Shown here piece by piece: positions 33,505-41,663 of a DNA stretch of 63,601 bases; position 1 is the stretch's first letter; every line of letters begins with the position of its first letter. The DNA lies in NCBI RefSeq assembly GCF_002802905.1, contig NZ_PEBK01000012.1:1-63601 (forward strand). The letters run 5' to 3'. A program made the translations under genes and the position numbers. Source of the DNA: Bifidobacterium simiarum (GTDB taxonomy: Bacteria; Actinomycetota; Actinomycetes; Actinomycetales; Bifidobacteriaceae). The notes under the pieces are model-generated. The model made no database searches, had not been told where the DNA came from, and saw only the letters and a program-made list of their open reading frames with translations.

Positions 33505-34107
33505 GACGTGTTCGAAGGCGAGCCATTCGTCGTAGTAGTCGATGGGCGGCAGTCTCAGCCACCGCAGCTGGATGCCGTCCATCGCCTCGGTCACCATGCG
33601 TACGACGGCCTGCATGTGCACATCCCATTCCACGCCGGGCGGCAGCTTCCACGGATATTTCGAATAATGCTCCCAGACCTCCATCGGCCGGTTCAGGAAG
33701 TAGTCGTTCAGCGGATGATCGGGATTGAACGCCTCGGCCTCCAGCACCATGTACAGCTGCACCATCTGCCGCCGCTGGGCGTTATGTCGCACGAGAAACC
33801 GCAGATATGCGGGGAACAGCGGTCCTTCCGGGTCGCTGCCCGGCAGTCCGGATTCGAGGAAATCGTCCGGAGTGCCGCTGGTGTCGTAGATGTCGGTGAT
33901 CAGCAGCGAGAGCAGACCGTCCTTGTTGCCGATGTAGTGCAGCAGACCGGGCTGGCTCATCCCGACCTCGTCGGCCACGTCCTTGAGTGAAATGCCGTTG
34001 AACCCTCGTTCGCTGATCAGCCGCGCCGCCGTCTCGGTGATCTCCCGCCTACGCTCGTCGGGCGTCTTGCGGATCTTCTTTTTCCCCGTTCCTGCCATAC
34101 GCTCCAT
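33469..34107 (-). CDS. TetR-family regulator
   Basis: About 212 residues from ATG 34105-34107 (MERMAGTGKKK). A second ATG at 34096-34098 is possible. Neither has a well-spaced ribosome-binding site, and TATATATA lies directly upstream, so the mRNA may be leaderless. Helix-turn-helix: REITETAARLISERGFNGISLKDVADEVGMSQPGLLHYIGNKDGLL (about 18-63). The end VLFPSPVWDGYR and EAMDGIQLRWLRLP link it to the two other TetR paralogues. Convergent with GH51 and followed on the same strand upstream by GntR; its targets are not evident, though GH51-MFS or the nearby dehydrogenase are candidates. Confidence 0.85.
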   Translation of the reverse strand: MERMAGTGKKKIRKTPDERRREITETAARLISERGFNGISLKDVADEVGMSQPGLLHYIGNKDGLLSLLITDIYDTSGTPDDFLESGLPGSDPEGPLFPAYLRFLVRHNAQRRQMVQLYMVLEAEAFNPDHPLNDYFLNRPMEVWEHYSKYPWKLPPGVEWDVHMQAVVRMVTEAMDGIQLRWLRLPPIDYYDEWLAFEHVLFPSPVWDGYR

Positions 34108-34210
34108 TGTATATATACCGATCGTTCCGTAATCACCATTCCGGTAACGGCTGATACCCGTCTGATATATCCGCCCGAATAGCAGCAATCACACGGGATC
34201 GGTCCGGCGA

Positions 34211-34870
34211 TCAGTTGCGGAAATACGGCTCCTGAGCATGGTAGATACGGTCGTATCCTTCGCGCGTGTTGCGCAGATGGGTCATGATGGCCTCGGTGCC
34301 GGCCTGCAGATCGCCGGCCAGCGCCGCGTCGATGATCGCCACATGCTCGCGATACGCTTCGATCAGCCGCTGCGGTGCGACCGCGGCGAAGAATCGGATG
34401 CGCTGGCTCTGCGTCATCAGCGTGGACATCATCGAAATCAGATACCGTCCGCCGGCCTTCTCTGCGAAGTACATGTGGAACCGGTAGTCGAAATCGTCGT
34501 CCACGGAATCCGACTCCACCTGCGGGTTCTCGATGCGCTCGGTCATGACGTCGCGGAATCCGCGCAGATCCTCCGCCACCAGATTCGGCAGGGACTTGTG
34601 CAGCAGATACGGTTCCACGAGCATGCGGATGTCGAGCATCTCCTGAAAAACCGGAATGGAGATCTGATTGACGATCACGCCGCGGGAGGGGAACACGCTC
34701 ACCAGATGCTCTTCGGCGAGCCGGTTCACCGCCTCCCGCACGGGCATCCGACTGAATCCCAGTTCCTGTGCCGCCAGCTTCTCATCCAGGGGCTCCCCCG
34801 GCTTGATGCGGCACAGTACGATCTGCCGGCGCAGATACTCGTACGCCTGATCCCGTTTGCTTCCTGCCAT
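34211..34870 (-). CDS. GntR/FadR-family regulator (left end of the sugar-acid locus)
   Basis: A 219-residue regulator. ATG 34868-34870 (MAGSKRDQAYEYLRRQ) follows AAGGAAG. Winged helix-turn-helix: EPLDEKLAAQELGFSRMPVREAVNRLAEEHLV (about 33-64), then a helical FCD-type domain with the metal-site pattern DDFDYRFHMYFAEKAGG and HVAIIDAALAGD. It is clearly paralogous to the GntR protein at 46158-46814 (same KRD-AYxYLR start and FHMYFA-KA core). It lies 68 bp downstream of the Ldh2-family gene and may be co-transcribed with it. FCD regulators usually sense organic or sugar acids. Confidence 0.9.
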   Translation of the reverse strand: MAGSKRDQAYEYLRRQIVLCRIKPGEPLDEKLAAQELGFSRMPVREAVNRLAEEHLVSVFPSRGVIVNQISIPVFQEMLDIRMLVEPYLLHKSLPNLVAEDLRGFRDVMTERIENPQVESDSVDDDFDYRFHMYFAEKAGGRYLISMMSTLMTQSQRIRFFAAVAPQRLIEAYREHVAIIDAALAGDLQAGTEAIMTHLRNTREGYDRIYHAQEPYFRN

Positions 34871-34938
34871 TGTCTTCCTTCGCACTGTTCAACCACACTG
34901 TTCCATCGACAGCCGATCGGGGTCGATCGGCAAATCGA

Positions 34939-36216
34939 TCAGTAGTCGATCACGCCAGTGTAGTCCACTCCCAACCGATCGCAGATACGGCGCAGTTCCA
35001 CGATGGTCTTGTGGTACATCGGCACGCCGTTGGCGATGCGATCCTCATACGCCTCGGCCTCCTTGTCGCCGTGGACGTAGATGCGCCGGCCCGGCACCGC
35101 GTGCAGGTGACGGATTTCGTCGAGGTAGTCGGAGAAGTTGCGCATGATCGTATCCGCGTCGCCGAAGATCCGCGGATCGATCGCCATGAACCCGTGGCTG
35201 ATGCCCTCGACCGGATCACCCATGGCCGTGCGATCGGTGGTCGCGCCCTGGGAGACGATGCCGGAGAAGAACTCGACCAATACCGAGAATCCGTAGCCCT
35301 TGTGGCCGCCGGTGAGTTCGCTGTTGCCGCCTGTGGCGAGCAGACCGGCTTCGTTGTCGTAGCGCATCAGCCGGCCGAGCGCGTCGGTGGAGTCGAGGAT
35401 CGGATCATTGTTCGGGTCGACCACCCATGCGGCGGGGGTGTTCTTTCGCTGCTTGGAGTAGAGCTCGACCTTGCCGTATGCCACGACGGAGGTGCTGGCG
35501 TCGAAGTAGAACGTGTGCGGGCGGGTGGGGATGGCGCAGGCGATCGGATTGGTGCCCAGCCATACGTCGTTGGCGTACAGGGGGTATACGGCAGGCTCGG
35601 TATTGGTTACGGAGAAGCCGATCAGCCCCTGTTCGGCGGCCATGTTGGCGTAGTAGCCGGCGGCGCCGTAGTGGCAGGAATGACGGACCGCGGCGATGGC
35701 CATGCCGGTCGCCTTGGCCTTGTCGATGGTCATCGTCATCGCATCGTAGCCGTTGAGCTGCCCCATGCGCCCATGCCCGTCAATGATCGTGCTGACGGGG
35801 GTGTCGACCACCACTTCGGCCTTGCCGTTCGGGTCGATCTTATTGCCCATCTGCGCGTCGTAGAGCTGGAATCGCTGGGCACCGTGGGAGTCGATGCCGT
35901 GCAGATCGGCGAAGGAGAGCACGTCGGCCACGATGTCGCCGTCCCGTTTGCTCAGACCGTATCCCTGCACGATCCGGCTGAGCAGATCATGCACCTTGGC
36001 GGCGTCGTATCGATGTCGATCGGCCGCGGCCTCGGCGGGTCCTTCGTTGATGTCGGACTGGATGGTGACGTTCGCCTTCGGACGGGCGGAGCCGGGTCGC
36101 GTGGTGCTTTCGGCGGGCTGGGTGTCCGATACGGGTTGGGCGGCCTGGTTGTCCGGTGCGAGCTGGGCGGCCTGGTTGTCCGGTGCGAGCTGAGTCGGCG
36201 TGGTGCTCTCGCTCAT
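34939..36216 (-). CDS. Ldh2/YlbC-family (malate/L-lactate/2,3-diketogulonate reductase type) dehydrogenase
   Basis: A 425-residue NAD(P)-dependent oxidoreductase of the Ldh2 superfamily. ATG 36214-36216 has AAGGAGG upstream. Core motifs: DLHGIDSHGAQRF (catalytic histidine region, about residue 110), VRHSCHYGAAGYYA, LGTNPIACAIP and ELTGGHKGYG. The first 60 residues are a family-atypical, disordered tail with a perfect duplication of LAPDNQAAQ (27-bp tandem repeat near 36140-36190). Family members reduce 2-keto acids such as oxaloacetate, 2,3-diketo-L-gulonate or related sugar-acid intermediates. Its place beside a GntR regulator and a dehydratase points to sugar-acid metabolism; the substrate is unknown. 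Confidence 0.85.
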   Translation of the reverse strand: MSESTTPTQLAPDNQAAQLAPDNQAAQPVSDTQPAESTTRPGSARPKANVTIQSDINEGPAEAAADRHRYDAAKVHDLLSRIVQGYGLSKRDGDIVADVLSFADLHGIDSHGAQRFQLYDAQMGNKIDPNGKAEVVVDTPVSTIIDGHGRMGQLNGYDAMTMTIDKAKATGMAIAAVRHSCHYGAAGYYANMAAEQGLIGFSVTNTEPAVYPLYANDVWLGTNPIACAIPTRPHTFYFDASTSVVAYGKVELYSKQRKNTPAAWVVDPNNDPILDSTDALGRLMRYDNEAGLLATGGNSELTGGHKGYGFSVLVEFFSGIVSQGATTDRTAMGDPVEGISHGFMAIDPRIFGDADTIMRNFSDYLDEIRHLHAVPGRRIYVHGDKEAEAYEDRIANGVPMYHKTIVELRRICDRLGVDYTGVIDY

Positions 36217-36253
36217 GGTCTTTCCTCCTTGAAAGTCCTGATTCGCTTTGAGA

Positions 36254-36279
36254 TATCTAACCGGTATATTGGTTGGATA
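36254..36279 (-). promoter_or_regulatory. Operator-like palindrome upstream of the Ldh2-family gene
   Basis: TATCTAACC, 8-nt centre, GGTTGGATA: 8 of 9 arm positions pair. It lies 38 nt before the start codon, overlapping the likely promoter. The AACC/GGTT halves resemble the TetR-type operators elsewhere in the window. Confidence 0.6.
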
Positions 36280-36414
36280 TAGGATATGGCGATCTTGCAA
36301 AACCACGCCGTTTTGTTGCCATCAGTTTGCCCGATATCACCCCGCACGCCTTCGGCAACCGGGCGCAGGCTGCATTACGACGATCGGTTTGCCATGCATT
36401 GCGCTCTATACATA

Positions 36415-36466
36415 TAAGAGTGTTACGATTACCTTAATCTTGATTAAGGTAATCGTAACACTCTTA
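36415..36466. repeat. Perfect 52-bp palindrome (25-bp arms, 2-nt centre)
   Basis: The left arm begins TAAGAGTGTTACGATTACC and reads inwards to TTAATC; the right arm is its exact complement. It lies 53 bp before the ATPase start codon. No U-run follows. It could be a cruciform-forming operator, an RNA stem in the leader, or the boundary of a transferred segment. Confidence 0.95.
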
Positions 36467-36518
36467 ATGATTGACTATCGGTAACTCCTATTAACCAGAT
36501 GAAAAGCGGAGGCAGATC

Positions 36519-37940
36519 ATGTTTGTAGCCCGAGAGCATGAACTCAAGACACTGGAGCGTCTGTACTCCAGCGATTCATTCGAAATGGTGGTGTTGTACG
36601 GACGACGCCGTGTCGGGAAGACTGCCCTGATCGACGAGTTCGTCAAGGACAAGCAGGCGCTGTACTTCACCGCCATCCAGCAGAGCGCCAAAATGAATCT
36701 CGAGGATTTCTCCCGTGCCGTGATGGAATTCTTCGGCATGCCCGCATCAACGCCACCGTTCGGAGGATGGAGAGAGGCACTGTCGTTCGTCGCGGAACAG
36801 ACCGAGAAAAGCGACAAACGCATAGTCTTCGTATTCGATGAATTTCCGTACGCCGCCACTGCGGAACCAGCGCTGCCATCCATTCTGCAGATTGCGATCG
36901 ATCATGGTTTCCTCAAGACCAACATGACAATGATCCTGTCCGGCAGTAACGAAGGGTTCATGGAGAACAACGTACTGGGACGAAAAAGCCCGCTATACGG
37001 TCGCCGTACCGCGCAGATCCGTCTGTTGCCGTTCGACTATGCTGACGCGGCGAAATTCCTTCCGAACACGCCCGCTCAGGAACGAATCCTCTTTTATGCC
37101 GCGTTCGGCGGAACACCCTACTATCTCGCACGATTACGAGAACGGGACGGATTCGAAGCCAATGTGCTGCGACTGATGTTCGACAGCCTCGGTGTATTAA
37201 GAGAGGAACCGATGATGCTTCTTCGCGAGGAGCTGCGCGAACCGGCATCCTATTATTCGATTCTTCTGGCCATTGCGGGAGGCAAGGCCACGCCGAAGCT
37301 CATCGCCGAACATGCCGGTGTTGACGCCGATTCCATCGGAGCCTATCTGAAAACGTTGGTGGGACTGCGACTGATCGACCGCAAAGTACCGTTCGGCGAC
37401 GATCCAAGTAAATCCAGAAAAGGCATGTACGTCGTCTCGGACCCGTTCTTCGCCTATTGGTTCAGGTTCGTCGGCCGCAATATGAGCGTTTTGGAGGGCA
37501 ACATCGGCGAGATCGTGGCGAGGAAGCTCGCGTTCGGCCCGGCATTCGATACTTATGTGGGACAACAATTCGAAACGGTATGCCAACAGTGGCTGATTCG
37601 CCGCAACGCTGCCGGAGAATTGCCGTTCATCGCCACGCAGTTCGGCAAATGGTGGGGGAATGACCCCATAGCACGCGAACAGACGGACATCGATGTCATT
37701 GCCGCCGATCCCTCGGCCAAAGCCATATTGTTCGGCGAATGCAAATGGCGTAATTCATTCAACGAATCCGAAGCCATCGCACGACTTCACCGACGAGCCG
37801 GTCTCATAAAGGGATACCACACCGACGATGCATGGATGACATTGTTCACGAAGAATTCCGTTGCCGAATCCACGAGAAATCGGCATGCAGGTGACAAACG
37901 GATGTCGTTTGTCACCGCGGAAGATCTCTACGAGGAATAA
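36519..37940 (+). CDS. AAA/STAND-like ATPase with C-terminal nuclease-like (DUF234) domain
   Basis: A 473-residue protein; start ATG 36519 (MFVAREHELKTLERL) follows AGCGGAGG. Walker A YGRRRVGKTALIDEF (about 28-42), Walker B IVFVFDEFPYA (about 102-112), sensor MTMILSGSNEGFM (about 137), a winged-helix region near 245-300 (YYSILLAIAGGKATPKLIAEHAG), and a C-terminal TDIDVIAADPSAKAILFGECKWRN with the D-ExK signature of PD-(D/E)XK nucleases (about 388-411). This matches the archaeal-type ATPase + DUF234 family common in gut anaerobes, whose function is not established. Its base composition and codon use are more AT-rich than the neighbours, suggesting acquisition. It splits the sugar-acid locus and is preceded by a 52-bp palindrome. 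Confidence 0.88.
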   Translation: MFVAREHELKTLERLYSSDSFEMVVLYGRRRVGKTALIDEFVKDKQALYFTAIQQSAKMNLEDFSRAVMEFFGMPASTPPFGGWREALSFVAEQTEKSDKRIVFVFDEFPYAATAEPALPSILQIAIDHGFLKTNMTMILSGSNEGFMENNVLGRKSPLYGRRTAQIRLLPFDYADAAKFLPNTPAQERILFYAAFGGTPYYLARLRERDGFEANVLRLMFDSLGVLREEPMMLLREELREPASYYSILLAIAGGKATPKLIAEHAGVDADSIGAYLKTLVGLRLIDRKVPFGDDPSKSRKGMYVVSDPFFAYWFRFVGRNMSVLEGNIGEIVARKLAFGPAFDTYVGQQFETVCQQWLIRRNAAGELPFIATQFGKWWGNDPIAREQTDIDVIAADPSAKAILFGECKWRNSFNESEAIARLHRRAGLIKGYHTDDAWMTLFTKNSVAESTRNRHAGDKRMSFVTAEDLYEE

Positions 37941-37955
37941 GCTTCCATATACAAC

Positions 37956-38000
37956 AACGCCGTCGGCATCCGATGTGGGATTGGATGCCGACGGCGTTGC
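37956..38000. terminator. Bidirectional terminator between the ATPase and the 38-residue protein gene
   Basis: CAACGCCGTCGGCATCC and GGATGCCGACGGCGTTG are perfect 17-bp arms with an 11-nt loop, between two converging genes. Confidence 0.9.
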
Positions 38001-38068
38001 GGGGATCGCGATCGAAGATCGACGATCATGTGATCGGCCGACCACCGAAGGCCGCCCGATCCGAAAAA

Positions 38069-38185
38069 TCACATGCTCATGCGGGCGGAGAGGCCGGTGA
38101 TCTCGGCGTCGACCGGAGACTCATCCATGCCTTCCATCGTCCACATGCGCTTCAGGGCCTTGACGAACTTGTTCTGAGACTTCAT
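38069..38185 (-). CDS. 38-residue protein with its own regulated promoter
   Basis: ATG 38183-38185 is preceded by AGAGGAAG at good spacing and the frame runs MKSQNKFVKALKRMWTMEGM... to ...GLSARMSM. The N-terminal half is basic and amphipathic (K/R at 2, 6, 9, 12, 13), and the second half is acidic then short and Met-rich. Codon use is like the host genes. A near-consensus promoter and a GntR-type operator lie upstream, and a strong terminator lies downstream, which argues for a real gene. I recognise no family. Co-regulation with the sugar-acid genes suggests a small modulator of the porter or an enzyme, but this is speculation. Confidence 0.7.
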   Translation of the reverse strand: MKSQNKFVKALKRMWTMEGMDESPVDAEITGLSARMSM

Positions 38186-38238
38186 AATGCCACACTTCCT
38201 CTAGGTTGCTTGGAGCGGTCCCCCCGTTCCGATCACAC

Positions 38239-38267
38239 ATGATATGCATGTGATATTTCACTGTCAA
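38239..38267 (-). promoter_or_regulatory. Promoter and GntR-type operator of the 38-residue protein gene
   Basis: Minus strand: TTGACA (38262-38267), 17-bp spacer, TATCAT (38239-38244). Plus-strand TGATATGCATGTGATAT (38240-38256) overlaps -10 and spacer and matches the sites at 41455 and 46063. Confidence 0.8.
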
Positions 38268-38315
38268 TCGCCCGGGCAACAATTTGACAACAGTTGCCCT
38301 CCGAAAACGACAAAA

Positions 38316-38354
38316 CGGCCCCGGAACCCAAAGGGAGGAAAGGTTCCGTGGCCG
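38316..38354 (-). terminator. Terminator after the acid-sugar dehydratase gene
   Basis: CGGCCCCGGAACC and GGTTCCGTGGCCG pair at 12 of 13 positions around a 13-nt loop, followed on the minus strand by TTTTG. The remaining 170 bp to the dehydratase stop show nothing else. Confidence 0.8.
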
Positions 38355-38526
38355 AAAATACGATGACGGTATTTTGTGTCAGGAGAAATTGAGGAGTAGG
38401 GGAGTGGCGCACGGTTTTCCAAGCCGGTCGACTCAGCCAAAATAACCAAAACAGCCGAATCGGCCGACCCGGAAATCCGTTATGCGTCGGTATTTGCCAG
38501 AACTCGTCAGGCGAATCAGAGCTGAA

Positions 38527-39624
38527 TCAGAACTTGTGGGCGTTCACGTAGTCCCAGTTCACCTCGAGGCCGTGGCCCGGAGCGGTCGGCGGGGTCCAGT
38601 AGCCGTTCTTGATGTTGTCGGACGGCTTGAAGATGCCCAGCGCAGTCCAGGTGCCGCCGTCGGTCATCTCGGAGGCGTAGATGTTCGGGATGCAGGAGAG
38701 CAGGGATGCGCTCAGCTCCATCACGAAGTGCGGGGTCATCGGCAGGTTGTGCGCACGGGCGGCCGCGGCGATGTCGAGGTAGCCGGTGATGCCGCCGACG
38801 CGGCCCAGATCGGCCTGCACGTAGTCGCAGGAGCCCTGCTCGAAGTGCTGGTTGAACTGGTTGAGGGTGTAGGTGTTCTCACCGAGGGCGATCGGGGTGT
38901 TCACACGCTCGCGCAGCACCTTGTGGCCGACGATGTCGTCGCTCGGCAGCGGCTCCTCGATCCACAGCAGGTCGAGGTGGTCGAACTTCTTGAACGCGCG
39001 CAGTGCGGCCGGCAGCGTCCAGCCCTGGTTGGCGTCCACGGCCAGCGGGAATCCGGGCACGGCCTCCTGAATCTTGGTCAGACGCTCGACGTCCTCCTCG
39101 ATGTCGGGCTTGCCGACCTTCACCTTGGCGCAGATGTAGCCTTCGGCCTTCCAGCGCTTGACCTGCTCCACGACCTCCTCGATGCTCAGGTTCAGGTTGA
39201 TGCCGGAGCCGTACAGCGGGACGCGGTCGCGCACCTTGCCCAGCAGGTCGTACAGCGAGACGTCGAGCGACTTGGCGAGCAGGTCCCAGTACGCGATGTC
39301 GAGCGCGGAGAGGGCGTGGGTGGTGACGCCGGCGCCGCCGACATCGTGGATGTACTTGTAGGAGCGACGCCAGAGTCCCTGCGGCGAGACCTTCAGTCCG
39401 ATGACGTCGGGGATGATCTCCTCGTCCAGCTGCGCGATGGTGGCGCCGCACCAGCCGGAGGTGTGGCTGAAGCCCACGCCGGTCAGGCCGTTGGAGCCGG
39501 TGACCTCGGCGATCACGACCTCGATGTTCTCCACGTGGTGGATCTGATCGCCCCACGGGCCTTCCGGCAGCGGGACGCGGGTCGGGGTCAGCTTGATGCT
39601 TTCAATGGTAGGGATCTCACTCAT
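38527..39624 (-). CDS. Enolase-superfamily (MR/MLE) acid-sugar dehydratase
   Basis: A 365-residue protein; ATG 39622-39624 (MSEIPTIESIKLTPT) has AGGAGC upstream. KxK motif in CAKVKVGKP (about residue 160), metal ligands in AVDANQGW, WIEEPLPSD and LGENTY, and a histidine in MTPHFVMEL (about residue 298) in the position of the second catalytic base. It is distinct from the dehydratase at 4582-5706 in length and residues, so it probably dehydrates a different aldonate or uronate-derived acid to a 2-keto-3-deoxy acid. It is downstream of an MFS porter whose promoter carries a GntR operator. The exact acid (galactonate, gluconate, mannonate, gulonate or others) cannot be read from sequence. Confidence 0.86.
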   Translation of the reverse strand: MSEIPTIESIKLTPTRVPLPEGPWGDQIHHVENIEVVIAEVTGSNGLTGVGFSHTSGWCGATIAQLDEEIIPDVIGLKVSPQGLWRRSYKYIHDVGGAGVTTHALSALDIAYWDLLAKSLDVSLYDLLGKVRDRVPLYGSGINLNLSIEEVVEQVKRWKAEGYICAKVKVGKPDIEEDVERLTKIQEAVPGFPLAVDANQGWTLPAALRAFKKFDHLDLLWIEEPLPSDDIVGHKVLRERVNTPIALGENTYTLNQFNQHFEQGSCDYVQADLGRVGGITGYLDIAAAARAHNLPMTPHFVMELSASLLSCIPNIYASEMTDGGTWTALGIFKPSDNIKNGYWTPPTAPGHGLEVNWDYVNAHKF

Positions 39625-39759
39625 TTTGATGTTCGCTCCTTTGCAGAACTGTGATGTTGGTTGCCGTAACGGGTTGGCGTGACGACTGTTGGTTGGTTGC
39701 TTACGGCGACGATGCTGTCGCCATGGTTGCCGGTCGGTCAGGCTGGGATCGGCCGTGAC

Positions 39760-39797
39760 CGGTCGTGCCGCGGAAGGAAAGGCAAGCGGCACGACCG
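39760..39797. other. Hairpin in the MFS-dehydratase spacer
   Basis: CGGTCGTGCCGC and GCGGCACGACCG form a perfect 12-bp stem with a 14-nt loop in the 297-bp spacer. There is no U-run; it may stabilise the upstream mRNA or partly attenuate the dehydratase gene. The rest of the spacer has GGTTG/GGTCGG-rich short repeats. Confidence 0.7.
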
Positions 39798-39921
39798 ACG
39801 GTCGATGGCAGCTGACCATGGCCGACCGGAAATGTTCGGTGATCGGTTTCGGGCTGATTCGGGTCCGATCCGGGCCGATCCGCCGTCTGGCAAATGAATC
39901 GGATCGGCCGGGATGGGAACG

Positions 39922-41328
39922 TCAGTCCTTGAGCTCTCCTCCCTTCTTGAGGGATTCGGCGGAAACCGCGTGGTCGAAGACCTCAGGCAGGATGAAGGTT
40001 GCGGCCAGGAAGGCGATGACCGGGAAGATCACCACGATCAGATCGGCCTTGACGACGCCAAGGTTCTCGAACAGGGTGGGGAAGACCCACAGCGTGACGA
40101 ACGAGGCGAGCTTGACGAAGGTGTAGGCGATGCCGGAGGCGGCACCACGGTAGGCCGGCTTGGCGACCAGGGAGGCGACCGTCTGGCCGGACTCGGAGGA
40201 CCAGTAGTGGCCCCACAGCATCACGCCGGAGCCGGCGATGATGATGAGCATGTTGTTGGTGGAGATGCCGACGACGGAGATCACGATGCCGACGGCGACC
40301 AGACCGAAGCCCCACTGGCTCAGGCCCTTGTGGCCGATCTTCTTCAGCAGCAGCGGGCCGACGAAGGCGGAGACGGAGGCCAGGCAGTAGACGGCGAACA
40401 TGGCGAGGTTGTTCTGCACCAGGGTCGCGATGCCGAGGCCGGCGAGGATGGTCGGCAGGTAGAAGGAGAAGGAGTAGTTCTCAAGCGCCTGCACGAAGTT
40501 CGAGATCCAGGCGAAGATGGTGCTGCGACGGGTGAACGGGTCGGCGAACAGATCCTTGACGGCTTCGCCCCAGGTGACGCGCGGCAGCTGCATGTCGTGG
40601 TCCGGCACGACGTCGGCCAGGCAGTCGGTGCCGTAGTAGTCGGCGGCGACCTTGCGGGCCTCGACGAAGCGACCGTGCTCGACGTACCAGGTCGGGGTCT
40701 CGGGGAGGTTGTGACGGGCGAGGAGCAGGAGCACTGCGGGGATGGCCGGGATGGCGAGGATGATACGCCAGGTCACGTTCGGGTGCATGGAGCCGAGCTC
40801 GAAGGCGGTGACAAGGCAGATGGCGCACAGGATGCCCAGCGAGAACATGAACTGCCACCTGTTGGCCATGACCTCACGCTTGCCCTTCGGCATGATCTCC
40901 ATCATGTAGGTGAAGCCGTTGGCGACGTCGGCGCCGACCGGGATGCCGGCGATGCATCGGATGACGGCCAGCACTTCCATGCTGGGTGCGCAGCCCTGAG
41001 CCACGGCGCAGACGGCGAACATGGTCATCGACGCCATGAAGATGTTGCGGCGGCCGAACTTATCGGTGAGCCAGCCACCGAGGATGGCGCCCACGATGGC
41101 GCCAAGCTGGGTGCCGGCGGAGGTAAAGCCCAGCAGGCCGGCGCTCGGATGGAACACGTCCTTCAGGTGGGTCATGATGAAGGACATCGAGTAGATATCC
41201 CAGGACTCGATCAGCAGGGCGGTGACCATCAGCCAGCCGGCCTTGGAGGCGTGCGGGGCCTCCTGGCGGTCAAGCACGGCCTTGGCGTGCTCGATCGTGT
41301 CGTATATCGCAAGATTCTTCTCAGACAT
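39922..41328 (-). CDS. MFS transporter for a sugar acid or related organic acid
   Basis: A 468-residue porter; ATG 41326-41328 has AAAGGAG upstream. About 12 membrane helices; MFS signature GGWLTDKFGRRN in the TM2-TM3 loop, IRCIAGIPVGADVANGFTYMMEIMPKGKREVMANR in TM4-TM5 and LPETPTWYVEHGRFVEA in the central loop, which place it in the sugar porter / metabolite:H+ symporter side of MFS and not with the three porters of the glycosidase operons. It is the first gene of a transcript with the dehydratase. The promoter -10 box is covered by the GntR-type operator, so import is probably induced by the acid substrate. Confidence 0.88.
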   Translation of the reverse strand: MSEKNLAIYDTIEHAKAVLDRQEAPHASKAGWLMVTALLIESWDIYSMSFIMTHLKDVFHPSAGLLGFTSAGTQLGAIVGAILGGWLTDKFGRRNIFMASMTMFAVCAVAQGCAPSMEVLAVIRCIAGIPVGADVANGFTYMMEIMPKGKREVMANRWQFMFSLGILCAICLVTAFELGSMHPNVTWRIILAIPAIPAVLLLLARHNLPETPTWYVEHGRFVEARKVAADYYGTDCLADVVPDHDMQLPRVTWGEAVKDLFADPFTRRSTIFAWISNFVQALENYSFSFYLPTILAGLGIATLVQNNLAMFAVYCLASVSAFVGPLLLKKIGHKGLSQWGFGLVAVGIVISVVGISTNNMLIIIAGSGVMLWGHYWSSESGQTVASLVAKPAYRGAASGIAYTFVKLASFVTLWVFPTLFENLGVVKADLIVVIFPVIAFLAATFILPEVFDHAVSAESLKKGGELKD

Positions 41329-41454
41329 ACACACTCCTTTGTGAAGTTACATCTTCTCTTCCGAATGTCTTTACATCTTTTGCGAATGCCAATGGATATC
41401 GGGGAGAGGGGAGAGCAACCATCGTCGGTTTCTCCGACCTCCTGATATATCAAA

Positions 41455-41499
41455 TGATATTCGTGTGATATATTAGATACGGATGCAGGAAATTGTCAA
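41455..41499 (-). promoter_or_regulatory. Promoter and GntR-type operator of the MFS-dehydratase operon
   Basis: Minus strand: TTGACA (41494-41499), 18-bp spacer, TAATAT (41470-41475). The plus-strand operator TGATATTCGTGTGATATATT (41455-41474, next base A) overlaps the -10 box; TGATATATCA at 41443-41452 adds a further half-site. The transketolase gene starts divergently 164 bp to the right; its promoter was not located but could be controlled by the same site. Confidence 0.82.
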
Positions 41500-41663
41500 C
41501 TCGAACGGCACGGACACCGCACCGAAGCGATGAACAGGCAATGAGCCGCATCCGTTGAAAACCAAAGCCAAACCGGCGGATCTGGCAGCGTGGTTCCTCC
41601 CCAACGAAGGGCGAGACACGCCGAACCTCACCGTTGGTTCCACCCGGAAGGAAGTTAGAATCC

